From positions 310,001 through 374,000 of the forward strand of contig NZ_RCCE01000005.1 in assembly GCF_003663885.1 (NCBI RefSeq): DNA of 64,000 nt, read 5' to 3'. Below are positions 1 to 8,179 of the stretch, piece by piece (positions within the stretch are counted from its first letter, which is position 1; each line of letters starts with the position of its first letter). A program made the position numbers and the translations under genes. This DNA is from Litoreibacter meonggei (lineage in GTDB: Bacteria; Pseudomonadota; Alphaproteobacteria; Rhodobacterales; Rhodobacteraceae). The notes beneath the pieces are model-generated. The model had not been told where the DNA came from. It made no database searches and saw only the letters and a list, made by a program, of their open reading frames with translations.

Positions 1-1
1 T

Positions 2-685
2 GCCGGGGTCACCCGCTATTTCGACGAGGTCGGTGCCGACATCTCGTTCCGCTATGTGGAGCCCGCAGGCGGCGCGTCTTTGGCCGCCGCTTTGGCTAAA
101 GGGAAACCTGTAAACCTGCCCCAAATAGACACCTTCGTTGACGGCGCGGCGGTCGCGCAGGTTGGGCAGCACACCTTTAAAGTGCTGAAGCATGTCGACC
201 CAAGCCACGTTCTAATGGCCCCCGAGAACCGCATCTGTGGTACAATGCTACGGATGCTAAACGTTGAAGGCATCGTGCTGGAACCAGCCGGTGCGTTGGT
301 CATCGACGCACTGGACGAGCTGGCGGACGAGATCAAAGGCAAAACCGTGGTTTGCGTGACCTCTGGCGGGAATTTCGATTTCGAGCGCCTGCCCGAAGTC
401 AAAGAGCGCGCCCAGCGCTACGCTGGCTTGAAAAAATACCTGATCTTGCGGATGCCACAGCGCCCGGGCGCGTTGAAGGACTTCCTGGCTCTGCTTGGTC
501 CTGACGATGATATCGCCCGTTTTGAGTATCTTAAAAAATCCGCCCGAAACTTCGGCTCGGTTCTGATCGGAATCGAAACCAAAGACGCCGATGCCTTTGC
601 ACGCCTGTTCCAGTCCATGACCGATGGCGGGTTCGAGCATCGGGACATCACCAATGACGACGTGCTGGCGGATTTCCTGATCTAG
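2..685 (+). CDS. ilvA: Threonine ammonia-lyase, C-terminal part (5' truncated by window edge)
   Basis: Deaminates threonine to 2-oxobutanoate, the first step of isoleucine synthesis, in the cytoplasm; PLP-dependent. About 227 residues are visible. The first part is the end of the catalytic fold (glycine-rich VTSGGN and the EPAGA segment), followed by an ACT-like regulatory domain beginning near LKKYLILRMPQRPGALKDF, so the enzyme has the regulatory tail of the biosynthetic form. The reading frame is open from base 2 and the true start lies upstream of the window. Its stop overlaps the stop of the convergent HPt gene. The family call is firm; allosteric control by isoleucine is inferred from the tail. 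Confidence 0.92.
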   Translation, partial: AGVTRYFDEVGADISFRYVEPAGGASLAAALAKGKPVNLPQIDTFVDGAAVAQVGQHTFKVLKHVDPSHVLMAPENRICGTMLRMLNVEGIVLEPAGALVIDALDELADEIKGKTVVCVTSGGNFDFERLPEVKERAQRYAGLKKYLILRMPQRPGALKDFLALLGPDDDIARFEYLKKSARNFGSVLIGIETKDADAFARLFQSMTDGGFEHRDITNDDVLADFLI

Positions 686-984
686 TCCTGCAAGCCTTCT
701 AAAAACACGGATTTCGACTGTTGGTATAGCGTTAACAAATCACCGAGTTGCGCAACGTCGGGCGTATTTTCCATCTCGTCGCATAGGGCGCGAAAACTCT
801 CGAACCCAAGATTGGCGGCGCTGCCTTTCAGGAAGTGAAGACCGGCGGCGAATGCGTCCGGTGTCTGGCAGGACAGCTCCGCCAGTTTTTCCTCCACCTC
901 GTCCAAGAACAGACTGGTGATTTCGTAAAAATCATCCTCGCCCAAATCGTCTTTCAACTCATTTACTCGTGCCCAATTCAACAT
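682..984 (-). CDS. HPt (histidine phosphotransfer) domain protein
   Basis: Predicted cytoplasmic phosphorelay intermediate of about 100 residues, made almost only of one HPt four-helix bundle. The phospho-accepting histidine lies in HFLKGSAANLGF, the classic HPt signature. The frame stays open upstream, but the ATG at 984 is the sensible start because the domain begins right after it; a longer 178-residue form would run into the divergent gene. It is divergent from the receiver-PP2C gene at 1119, so the two probably work in one relay: HPt phosphate to the receiver, output through the phosphatase. That partnership is inference from position. The stop overlaps the stop of ilvA. Confidence 0.8.
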   Translation of the reverse strand: MLNWARVNELKDDLGEDDFYEITSLFLDEVEEKLAELSCQTPDAFAAGLHFLKGSAANLGFESFRALCDEMENTPDVAQLGDLLTLYQQSKSVFLEGLQD

Positions 985-1118
985 TTCGAAAATCCCACGT
1001 GCAAAATTGATAGCGCCAAGCTGCTGGCCGGAGATTAAGGATTGGTGACTGCTCGAATTGTAATCAATCAAATTTGAACATTCACGTCCCCTTAAGCTTC
1101 CCGCCATTCTGTGCGGAC

Positions 1119-2435
1119 ATGTTACGTAAAAATTCTTCGGCATTTGCCGCGCCCCCCACGCACCAAATCGACGCCCTTGATTGGGAAGACGGCAGCGATA
1201 CAAACCCTGCGTTTCCACAGCGGGTTCTGGTCGTCGATGACAGCCGCATGCAGCGGCGGCTGCTCTCTGCCAACCTGCGAAAATGGGGCTACGAGGTGCT
1301 GGAGGCAGAATCGGGCGTTGAAGGGCTTGCCCTGTGCGAAAAACATGACGTGTCGCTTATCCTCAGCGACTGGATGATGCCCGGTATGTCGGGGCCGGAA
1401 TTTTGCCGCGCTTTTCGCAGCATGGCACAAGATGGCTATGGCTATTTCATCTTGCTGACCAGCAAAGGCGGTAGCGGCGAAATCGCTGAAGGCTTGAATT
1501 CCGGCGCGGATGATTTTCTGACCAAGCCAGTGAATTCGGGCGAGTTGCGTGCGCGACTGCGCGCCGGTGAGCGGGTCTTGCAAATGCAGGCCGCGCTGAT
1601 CGACAAGAACGACATCGTCAACACCGCGCTGAAACGGATCGAGACGCTCTATGACGCGCTCAATCACGATCTGTCGGAGGCGCGACACCTTCAGCAATCC
1701 CTTGTCCGCGAAACCGATATCGAGCTTCCGGAAGGCCGCATTGCGTTGAACCTGACACCCAGCGGCCATGTCGGTGGTGACCTTGTTGGGCAGTTCCGCG
1801 TGAATGACCATCAGATCGGGCTGTTCTCGCTTGATGTGTCCGGCCATGGCGTCACCTCCGCGCTGATGACGGCGCGGTTGGCGGGGTATTTAAGCGGGCT
1901 GACACCAAGTCAAAACATGGCGCTCAGCAAGCTCGATAATGGCGAATTCAGCGCCCGAGACCCTGCCGATACAGTTAGTGATCTGAATGAACTGCTGCTG
2001 CGCGAATTGGAAACCGAGCATTACTTCACCATCGCCTTGAGCATTGTAGATATGACAACTGGTCTGATGCGCACGGTGCAGGCCGGCCATCCCCACCCCG
2101 TTCTGCAGCGGCGCGGGGCCCCGCTAAAGCTGCTTGGGGAAGGCGGCATGCCCATCGGGTTGATCCCGGACGCGCCTTTCGCGTCCTTCGAGACGCAGCT
2201 AATTCCGGGGGATCGGCTGGTTCTGCATTCCGACGGGATTACAGAAGCAGAGTCTCCGAGCGGCGAGATGCTAGAAGAAGAAGGGTTCGGCGCGATACTG
2301 GACGCCACGCGCGATCTCGGCGGGCAGGAAACACTGGATCATTTGTTGGGCAAGCTGCGTGCATATACCGGCGCCACTGAATTCGACGACGACGTATCTG
2401 CGTTGATTTTCGACTATGACGGGCCAGCTCCCTGA
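1119..2435 (+). CDS. Response regulator with PP2C-type (SpoIIE/RsbU) serine phosphatase output
   Basis: About 438 residues. An N-terminal receiver domain shows the acidic pair in VLVVDDS, the phospho-acceptor Asp in LSDWMMPG and the conserved Lys in LTKPV. A helical linker (TLYDALNHDLSEARHLQQSL) leads to a C-terminal PP2C/SpoIIE phosphatase with GGDL and DVSGHG metal-binding motifs. Such proteins usually dephosphorylate anti-sigma-factor antagonists (RsbU/HsbR style), linking a phosphorelay to partner switching. The ATG at 1119 was preferred to an upstream in-frame TTG at 1074 that has no ribosome-binding site. It is divergent from the HPt gene. No antagonist or anti-sigma gene lies next to it, so the target is unknown. 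Confidence 0.85.
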   Translation: MLRKNSSAFAAPPTHQIDALDWEDGSDTNPAFPQRVLVVDDSRMQRRLLSANLRKWGYEVLEAESGVEGLALCEKHDVSLILSDWMMPGMSGPEFCRAFRSMAQDGYGYFILLTSKGGSGEIAEGLNSGADDFLTKPVNSGELRARLRAGERVLQMQAALIDKNDIVNTALKRIETLYDALNHDLSEARHLQQSLVRETDIELPEGRIALNLTPSGHVGGDLVGQFRVNDHQIGLFSLDVSGHGVTSALMTARLAGYLSGLTPSQNMALSKLDNGEFSARDPADTVSDLNELLLRELETEHYFTIALSIVDMTTGLMRTVQAGHPHPVLQRRGAPLKLLGEGGMPIGLIPDAPFASFETQLIPGDRLVLHSDGITEAESPSGEMLEEEGFGAILDATRDLGGQETLDHLLGKLRAYTGATEFDDDVSALIFDYDGPAP

Positions 2436-2450
2436 CATCCCGCATACGTT

Positions 2451-2891
2451 TTAGAGGCGGAACAGTTCGCGCACGAAATGGCGGTCGCCTTCATTGCCAA
2501 GCAGCTTTGCCGCATCCGCAGGTGACATCCAGACCGCGGAGTGATCCGGTTCGATCGGCGGGCCGCGTTGCAAAACGGGGCGCGCGATGTAGACGCTGCA
2601 CAGCTTTTCGGCCCAATAGCCATATTCAGGCATATAAACGAACCGCCGAAATGCCCCGAGCTTGCGGGGGTTTGCCATGGTCCAACCGGTCTCTTCCATC
2701 ACCTCGCGATGCAGGGCGGGAATCGGGTGTTCGCCGGGATCAATGCCACCGCCGGGCAATTGTACCTCGGGGGCGTCACCGTCTTGGATTGTTGTCAAAA
2801 GATCTTCACCGTTCCACAAGATCGCATAGGCGCCGGGCCGCCGCCGATAGGGCTTACCGTGTTGGAAGGTCTCGCCAAAACGCCTGATCAT
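2451..2891 (-). CDS. Nudix hydrolase
   Basis: A 146-residue single-domain Nudix hydrolase, cleaving a nucleoside diphosphate linked to another moiety. The Nudix box is complete: GGGIDPGEH...REVMEETGW, with the catalytic glutamates in REVMEE. The N-terminus (MIRRFGETFQHGKPYRRRPGAYA) and the tyrosine-rich EYGYWAEK segment are typical of small alphaproteobacterial Nudix proteins of unassigned substrate. It is convergent with the receiver-PP2C gene and divergent from hslO. Substrate cannot be told from sequence. Confidence 0.85.
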   Translation of the reverse strand: MIRRFGETFQHGKPYRRRPGAYAILWNGEDLLTTIQDGDAPEVQLPGGGIDPGEHPIPALHREVMEETGWTMANPRKLGAFRRFVYMPEYGYWAEKLCSVYIARPVLQRGPPIEPDHSAVWMSPADAAKLLGNEGDRHFVRELFRL

Positions 2892-2991
2892 TGTGCAACT
2901 CCGCCATGCTTGAAGCGCCTACCCCTTGGGGAATGGATTGTCGCGCCTATCTAGACACGGTATGCCAAGCCCCTAGGCGTAAGGAAACCCC

Positions 2992-3990
2992 ATGACTCTT
3001 GGACAAAAAATCGCGTGGGACGACACCGTCCTGCCCTTCCAGTTGGACAAAATCGACATCCGTGGCCGCGTCGCGCGGTTGGATGGCGTATTGGACCTTG
3101 TACTGGAGCAACATGACTACCCGCCGTTGGTAGAAGCGATGGTGGCAGAGGCCGCCTTGCTGACCGCAATGATCGGGCAGACGATCAAGTTGCGTTGGAA
3201 GCTGTCGCTGCAAATTCGCGGCGACGGACCATTACGGCTGATTGCAACTGATTATTATGGCCCGACCGAGGACGGCGAGCCCGCCCGTATTCGCGCCTAT
3301 GCAAGCTACGACGCGGAGACGATTGATCTTGATGCTGACCCGTTCAGTCAGATCGGCAAAGGGTTCTTTGCGATCCTGATCGACCAAGGCAACGATATGA
3401 AGCCTTATCAGGGTATTACTCCGCTGGCCGGTGGCAGCCTGTCTGCCTGCGCAGAAACCTATTTCGCGCAGTCCGAACAGCTGCCGACCAAGTTTTCGCT
3501 AACTTATGGCCGCTCCACCGAGCGGGGCGAGGCGGAAAGCTGGCGTGCGGGCGGCGTGATGTTGCAACATATGCCGAAAGCCTCGCCGCTGATGGCGAAG
3601 GACGACGCCGCGAGCGAAGACGGTTTACTGACAGCGGACGACATCTTGGATGGCGACGCCTCGGAGAACTGGACCCGCGCGTGCATCTTGCTTGATACGG
3701 TCGAAGAGTTGGAGCTGATCGGCCCAAGCGTGGCCCCGACGGACCTGTTGTACCGCCTGTTCCACGAGGAAGGGCCGATCGTCTATGACGCCCAACCGGT
3801 CAAATTCGGCTGCACCTGCTCGGAAGAAAAAGTGCGTCAAAGCCTGTCGATCTATTCGGCCCGCGACCTTGGACATATGACCAAGGAAGACGGCTCGCTA
3901 ACGGCGGACTGCCAGTTCTGCGGCGCCCATTACGTAATGGACCCGAAGACCGTTGGATTCGAGGCCGAGACCTCTGATGACGGGAAGTGA
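2992..3990 (+). CDS. hslO: Hsp33 redox-regulated molecular chaperone
   Basis: A 332-residue cytoplasmic holdase chaperone that is switched on by oxidation and protects unfolding proteins during oxidative stress. The diagnostic zinc-binding C-terminal switch is present as GCTCSEEKV followed by CQFCGAHY (the CxC...CxxC pattern), preceded by the Hsp33 core. It starts at an ATG 8 bases after an AAGGA-like ribosome site. It is the first gene of a long + strand run and overlaps the following Nudix gene by 14 bases, so the two are likely translationally coupled. Confidence 0.95.
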   Translation: MTLGQKIAWDDTVLPFQLDKIDIRGRVARLDGVLDLVLEQHDYPPLVEAMVAEAALLTAMIGQTIKLRWKLSLQIRGDGPLRLIATDYYGPTEDGEPARIRAYASYDAETIDLDADPFSQIGKGFFAILIDQGNDMKPYQGITPLAGGSLSACAETYFAQSEQLPTKFSLTYGRSTERGEAESWRAGGVMLQHMPKASPLMAKDDAASEDGLLTADDILDGDASENWTRACILLDTVEELELIGPSVAPTDLLYRLFHEEGPIVYDAQPVKFGCTCSEEKVRQSLSIYSARDLGHMTKEDGSLTADCQFCGAHYVMDPKTVGFEAETSDDGK

Positions 3991-4576
3991 CCTGATCAAA
4001 ACAGTAGAGGCCGCGCTGGCAAATCCCGGCGCGGCCACCTCTGATTTTGACCTGAACCCGAATGTGGTTTTGCCGGAGACCCGCGTTTTGCGGGACGCGG
4101 CGGTGTTGGTGGCTTTGATGCCTGCGGATGACGGGGCGCGGCTGATCCTGACGAAACGATCCTCGGCATTGAAACACCACCCCGGCCAGATCGCCTTTCC
4201 GGGCGGCAAGCGGGACGGGGATGAAACACTGGCGACCGCCGCGTTGCGCGAAGCCGAAGAGGAAATCGGGCTGGACCGCAAGCAGGTGCGCCTCATCGGG
4301 ACACTGCCACCCCATGAAACCGTGACCAGCTTTCAGGTGACGCCGCATGTCGGCGTGATTGACGGGCCGTTTGACCCCGTGGCGGAGCTGGGTGAAGTCG
4401 CGGAAATTTTTACCGTACCATTGGCCCATGTTCTCAACCCCGACAACTATGTTATCGAAGGGCGTCGGTGGCGCGGCCAGCGGCGGCAGTATTTTGTGGT
4501 GCCATATGGCCCCTATTACATCTGGGGGGCGACGGCGCGGATGCTGCGGTCTTTGGCCGATCAGGTGCGGCTGTGA
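3977..4576 (+). CDS. CoA pyrophosphatase-type Nudix hydrolase
   Basis: A 199-residue Nudix protein of the NudL/PCD1-like group that cleaves coenzyme A and derivatives to 4'-phosphopantetheine and 3',5'-ADP. The group's own motif is visible (LTKRSSALKHHPGQIAFPGG) running directly into the Nudix box (GGKRDGDETL...REAEEEIGL). The ATG at 3977, inside the end of hslO, is preferred to the ATG at 3953. The next gene, cca, starts at or just beyond its stop. The family call is strong; the CoA substrate is inferred from the extra motif. Confidence 0.88.
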   Translation: MTGSDLIKTVEAALANPGAATSDFDLNPNVVLPETRVLRDAAVLVALMPADDGARLILTKRSSALKHHPGQIAFPGGKRDGDETLATAALREAEEEIGLDRKQVRLIGTLPPHETVTSFQVTPHVGVIDGPFDPVAELGEVAEIFTVPLAHVLNPDNYVIEGRRWRGQRRQYFVVPYGPYYIWGATARMLRSLADQVRL

Positions 4577-4578
4577 CT

Positions 4579-5718
4579 ATGATAACCGGCGACTGGCTTT
4601 TGGCCCCCGCAACGCAAGCGGTGTTCGACGCGGTAGAGACGACCGGACATCAGGGATATTTCGTCGGCGGCTGCCTGCGCAACGCCCTGCTGGGAACGCC
4701 TGTCTCGGATATCGACATGGCCACCGCCGCAACGCCGGACGCAGTAAGTGCGGCAGCGGAAAACGCAGGGCTGAAGGTTGTGCCAACGGGGATCGAGCAC
4801 GGGACCGTGACGGTCGTCTCCGGTGGCGTCCCGCATGAAATCACCACCTTCCGCCGCGATGTAGAGACCGACGGGCGGCACGCGGATGTAGCGTTCTCGA
4901 CCTCGATGGAGGACGACGCCGCACGGCGGGATTTCACCATGAACGCGCTTTATGCGGACCGGAACGGGGCGGTAACCGACCCTGTCGGCGGGCTGCCCGA
5001 TTTGGACGCACGGCGTGTGCGCTTCATCGGGGATGCGGAGGCGCGGATTGCAGAGGACTACCTGCGTATCCTGCGGTTTTTCCGGTTTCATGCGTGGTAT
5101 GGCGACGTTTCCCAAGGGTTGGATGCCGATGGCCTTGCCGCCTGTGCTGCGGCTGCGGACGGGCTGGAGCAATTGTCGGCGGAGCGCATCGGGGCGGAGA
5201 TGACAAAACTGCTGAACGCGCCCGACCCATCGCCTGCGATCGCGGCCATGGCACAGGCCGGAATATTGGCGCGGGTTATGCCGGGGGCCGATGCAAAAGC
5301 GCTGCCGATTTTGGTGCATATTGAAGACGGGCAAGATCCGAACATGGCGCGGCGCGCGGCATGTTTGGGGGGCGAAGGACTGAAAGAGCAATGGCGGCTT
5401 TCCAATGCCGTGGCCGCGGAGATTGCATTGCTCAGGGACTTGATCGGAGCGGATACAGGTTTGGCAGAGATCGCCTACCGCCACGGCGCGAACACCGCGC
5501 GGGACGTCGCATTGCTACGCGGGGCGCTGTTCGAGCAGCCGTTGCCGGACGCGATGCAACGTGAAATTGCGGCAGGCGCGGGGGCGGTATTCCCCGTGAA
5601 AGCCGCCGACCTGATGCCGGAGTTCGACGGGCCAGCTTTGGGGGCTAAACTCAAAGAGTTGGAAACCCGCTGGATCGCGTCCGGCTTCGTATTGACCAAA
5701 GCCGAGTTGCTTGGATGA
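4579..5718 (+). CDS. cca: CCA tRNA nucleotidyltransferase
   Basis: Adds or repairs the CCA 3' end of tRNAs without a template. About 379 residues. The class II nucleotidyltransferase head begins with GYFVGGCLRNALLG and SDIDMATAA, the catalytic DxD, followed by the RRDFTMNALY motif and the RNA-binding region with EDYLRILRFFRFHA. A GTG at 4573 overlapping the preceding stop is an alternative start. The gene stop overlaps the LysE-family start in an ATGA arrangement, so these genes form one operon. Confidence 0.93.
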   Translation: MITGDWLLAPATQAVFDAVETTGHQGYFVGGCLRNALLGTPVSDIDMATAATPDAVSAAAENAGLKVVPTGIEHGTVTVVSGGVPHEITTFRRDVETDGRHADVAFSTSMEDDAARRDFTMNALYADRNGAVTDPVGGLPDLDARRVRFIGDAEARIAEDYLRILRFFRFHAWYGDVSQGLDADGLAACAAAADGLEQLSAERIGAEMTKLLNAPDPSPAIAAMAQAGILARVMPGADAKALPILVHIEDGQDPNMARRAACLGGEGLKEQWRLSNAVAAEIALLRDLIGADTGLAEIAYRHGANTARDVALLRGALFEQPLPDAMQREIAAGAGAVFPVKAADLMPEFDGPALGAKLKELETRWIASGFVLTKAELLG

Positions 5719-6299
5719 GTTTTGATCCGCTCTATGCCTTCGTCTTTGCGGGGCTGTTTTCACCCGGCCCGAATGTCATTTTGCTGACCACCTCTGGCGC
5801 ACGGTTCGGGTTTAAACGCACCTTGCCGCATGTGCTGGGCGTGGCGTTCGGGGTGGGCATCACCTCGGCACTGACAGGGTTCGGGATTGGCGCGCTGTTG
5901 CTGGCGCAACCGGCCCTGACCTTTGTGCTGAAATGCCTCGCCGCCGCGTGGATTTTGTGGATGGCGTGGAAGCTGTTCCACTCCACCAGAGGACCGCAGG
6001 CGCAAGGACGCGACAGGCCGTTTACCTTTATTGAGGCGGTATTGTTTCAGTGGGTGAACCCGAAAATCTGGGCGATCGCCATGGCGGCGTCTTCGGGCTA
6101 CGCCATCGGGTTGCCGCCGGTGCAGGAAGCCTTGCGGCTTGGCTCGGCGTTCTCGGGGATCAACCTGTTCGTGTGCCTGTTCTGGACCTTCGCAGGGTCA
6201 CTTCTGGCAGTGCTGATGACGCGGCCCGCGTGGTGGCGCGGGTTCATGAGCGTTATGGCGCTTGCATTGGCGGCCTCGGCTGTCATGGTTTTCCTCTAA
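5715..6299 (+). CDS. LysE/RhtB family exporter
   Basis: A 194-residue inner-membrane protein with about six hydrophobic segments, from the LysE/RhtB superfamily that exports amino acids or related small molecules. The N-terminal motif SPGPNVILL is diagnostic, as is the hydrophobic hairpin that follows. The ATG overlaps the cca stop (ATGA), indicating translational coupling. The exported substrate is not predictable; similar proteins handle lysine, threonine or homoserine lactones. Confidence 0.88.
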   Translation: MSFDPLYAFVFAGLFSPGPNVILLTTSGARFGFKRTLPHVLGVAFGVGITSALTGFGIGALLLAQPALTFVLKCLAAAWILWMAWKLFHSTRGPQAQGRDRPFTFIEAVLFQWVNPKIWAIAMAASSGYAIGLPPVQEALRLGSAFSGINLFVCLFWTFAGSLLAVLMTRPAWWRGFMSVMALALAASAVMVFL

Positions 6300-6337
6300 C
6301 ACTCGGCCTATATAAAGGGGCTGAGACAGAGGTGTGA

Positions 6338-8179
6338 ATGTTCCGGTTTCTAGAAAATCTGGTGGACCCCTACGGGCCCTATGACGAGGTGGACGCCCCG
6401 CCGCGCAAGCTGTGGCCGTTCCTGAAGTCATACTCACAGCCGTTCAAAAAGGTGTTCATCTGGGCCGCCGTCTTGTCGCTGGTGGTGGCCGTGGTCGAAG
6501 TCGGGTTGATCTACTACATGGGCCGCGTCGTGGACGTGATGTCGAGCGGCGAACCTGCGCAGGTGTTGGAGCAATACGGGCTGGAGCTGATCCTTGTCGC
6601 CCTGTTCATTCTGTTCATCCGCCCGCTGATCCAAGCGGCGGATGTGGGCATCCTGAACAACGCAATCCTGCCGAACTATGGCACGCTGTTCCGCTGGCGC
6701 GCGCACAAACACGTGCTGCGGCAATCGGTGGGCTGGTTCGAGAACGACTTCGCCGGACGCATCGCCAACCGCATCATGCAAGCACCCCCCGCTGCGGGCG
6801 AAGCGGTGTTTCAGGTGTTCGACGCGATCACCTTCTCGCTGGCATATATCATCGGCGCGTTCATCCTGCTGAGCGACGCGGACCCGCAACTGGCTATCCC
6901 GTTGGTGCTGTGGATGGTGCTTTACGCGTGTTTGGTGTCGTGGACGATGAAGCGAGTCGGGCCTGCCTCGAAGGCGTCGTCGGACGCGCGGTCGATGACG
7001 ACGGGGCGTGTGGTGGACAGCTACAGCAACATCCACTCGGTCAAGCTGTTCGCGCATCATGACGGCGAAGTGCAATTCGCCAAGGAAGCCATCGAGAAAG
7101 CCCGCCAGACCTTCGCCCGCGAGATGCGAATTTTCACCATCATGGACGTGATGCTGGTGACGCTGAACGGACTGCTGATCGTCGGCGTCGTTGGCTGGGC
7201 GATCTGGCTTTGGGCGCAAGGCAGCGCATCCGTGGGCGCGGTGGCAGCGGCAACGGCGCTGACCTTGCGGCTGAACGCGATGACCGGCTGGATCATGTGG
7301 GCGCTGTCGTCGTTTTTCCGCTCGCTTGGCGTTGTGTCCGAAGGGATGGAGACGATTGCGCAGCCGATTACACTGGTGGACGCGCCGGATGCGAAGCCGC
7401 TGGAGTTGAGCGACGGTGTGGTAGAATTCAACGCGCTGACACACCATTACGGGCGCGACAAGGGCGGGCTTGAGAGCCTGTCTCTGCGCATTGGTGCGGG
7501 GGAGAAGGTCGGGCTGATCGGTCGCTCCGGCGCGGGGAAATCGACCTTGGTGAAACTGCTGCTGCGGTTTTACGACCCCGAAGGTGGGCGGATCGAGATT
7601 GACGGGCAGGACATCACGAAGGTGACGCAAAACAGCCTGCGGCATGTGACGGGAATGGTCAGTCAGGACAGCTCTTTGATGCACCGCTCGGTTCGCGACA
7701 ACATCCTGTATGGGCGCCCCGATGCGTCGGAGGCCGAGATGATCGAGGCCGCGAAGCGCGCCGAGGCGCATGAGTTTATTCTGGACCTGAGCGACCCTGA
7801 AGGGCGCAAGGGTTACGACGCCCATGTCGGCGAGCGTGGGGTGAAGCTGTCCGGTGGGCAGCGGCAACGGATCGGGCTGGCGCGAGTGATCCTGAAGGAC
7901 GCGCCGATACTGGTGCTGGACGAAGCGACGAGTGCGCTGGACAGTGAGGTGGAAGCGGCCATTCAGGACACGCTTTATGGCGTGATGGAAGGGAAAACCG
8001 TCATTGCTATCGCCCACCGTCTGAGCACAATTGCGCATATGGATCGGATCGTAGTTTTGGACGACGGCAAGATTGCCGAGGAAGGTACCCACGCCGCGCT
8101 TTTGGCGAAGGGCGGGCTATATGCAGGATTCTGGGCGCGTCAGTCGGGCGGGTTCCTGAATACGGATGCGGCGGAATGA
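6338..8179 (+). CDS. ABC-type half-exporter (membrane plus ATPase domains), first of a tandem pair
   Basis: A 613-residue exporter half. The transmembrane domain spans about residues 30-330, the ATPase about 355-605. Walker A is GRSGAGKST near residue 395, the signature is LSGGQRQR near 503 and Walker B is ILVLDEATSALD near 525, so the ATPase site looks intact. It overlaps the next, clearly related gene by four bases (ATGA). The pair shares landmarks such as NDFAGRIA in the membrane domain and probably forms a heterodimer. Substrate unknown; the family exports lipids, drugs or peptides. Long ORFs on the opposite strand here are coding shadows. Confidence 0.92.
   Translation: MFRFLENLVDPYGPYDEVDAPPRKLWPFLKSYSQPFKKVFIWAAVLSLVVAVVEVGLIYYMGRVVDVMSSGEPAQVLEQYGLELILVALFILFIRPLIQAADVGILNNAILPNYGTLFRWRAHKHVLRQSVGWFENDFAGRIANRIMQAPPAAGEAVFQVFDAITFSLAYIIGAFILLSDADPQLAIPLVLWMVLYACLVSWTMKRVGPASKASSDARSMTTGRVVDSYSNIHSVKLFAHHDGEVQFAKEAIEKARQTFAREMRIFTIMDVMLVTLNGLLIVGVVGWAIWLWAQGSASVGAVAAATALTLRLNAMTGWIMWALSSFFRSLGVVSEGMETIAQPITLVDAPDAKPLELSDGVVEFNALTHHYGRDKGGLESLSLRIGAGEKVGLIGRSGAGKSTLVKLLLRFYDPEGGRIEIDGQDITKVTQNSLRHVTGMVSQDSSLMHRSVRDNILYGRPDASEAEMIEAAKRAEAHEFILDLSDPEGRKGYDAHVGERGVKLSGGQRQRIGLARVILKDAPILVLDEATSALDSEVEAAIQDTLYGVMEGKTVIAIAHRLSTIAHMDRIVVLDDGKIAEEGTHAALLAKGGLYAGFWARQSGGFLNTDAAE

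Noticed and set aside
1122-1847. A 241-residue - strand frame over the receiver-PP2C gene
   Set aside because: Antisense shadow; no domain, while the + strand frame has complete receiver and phosphatase motifs.
4561-5484. A 307-residue - strand frame over cca
   Set aside because: Antisense shadow of a well conserved enzyme.
6434-8092. A 552-residue open frame on the - strand opposite the first ABC gene
   Set aside because: It is an antisense shadow of a strongly coding ABC exporter with intact motifs; the translated product is rich in His, Arg and Gln and has no recognisable domain.
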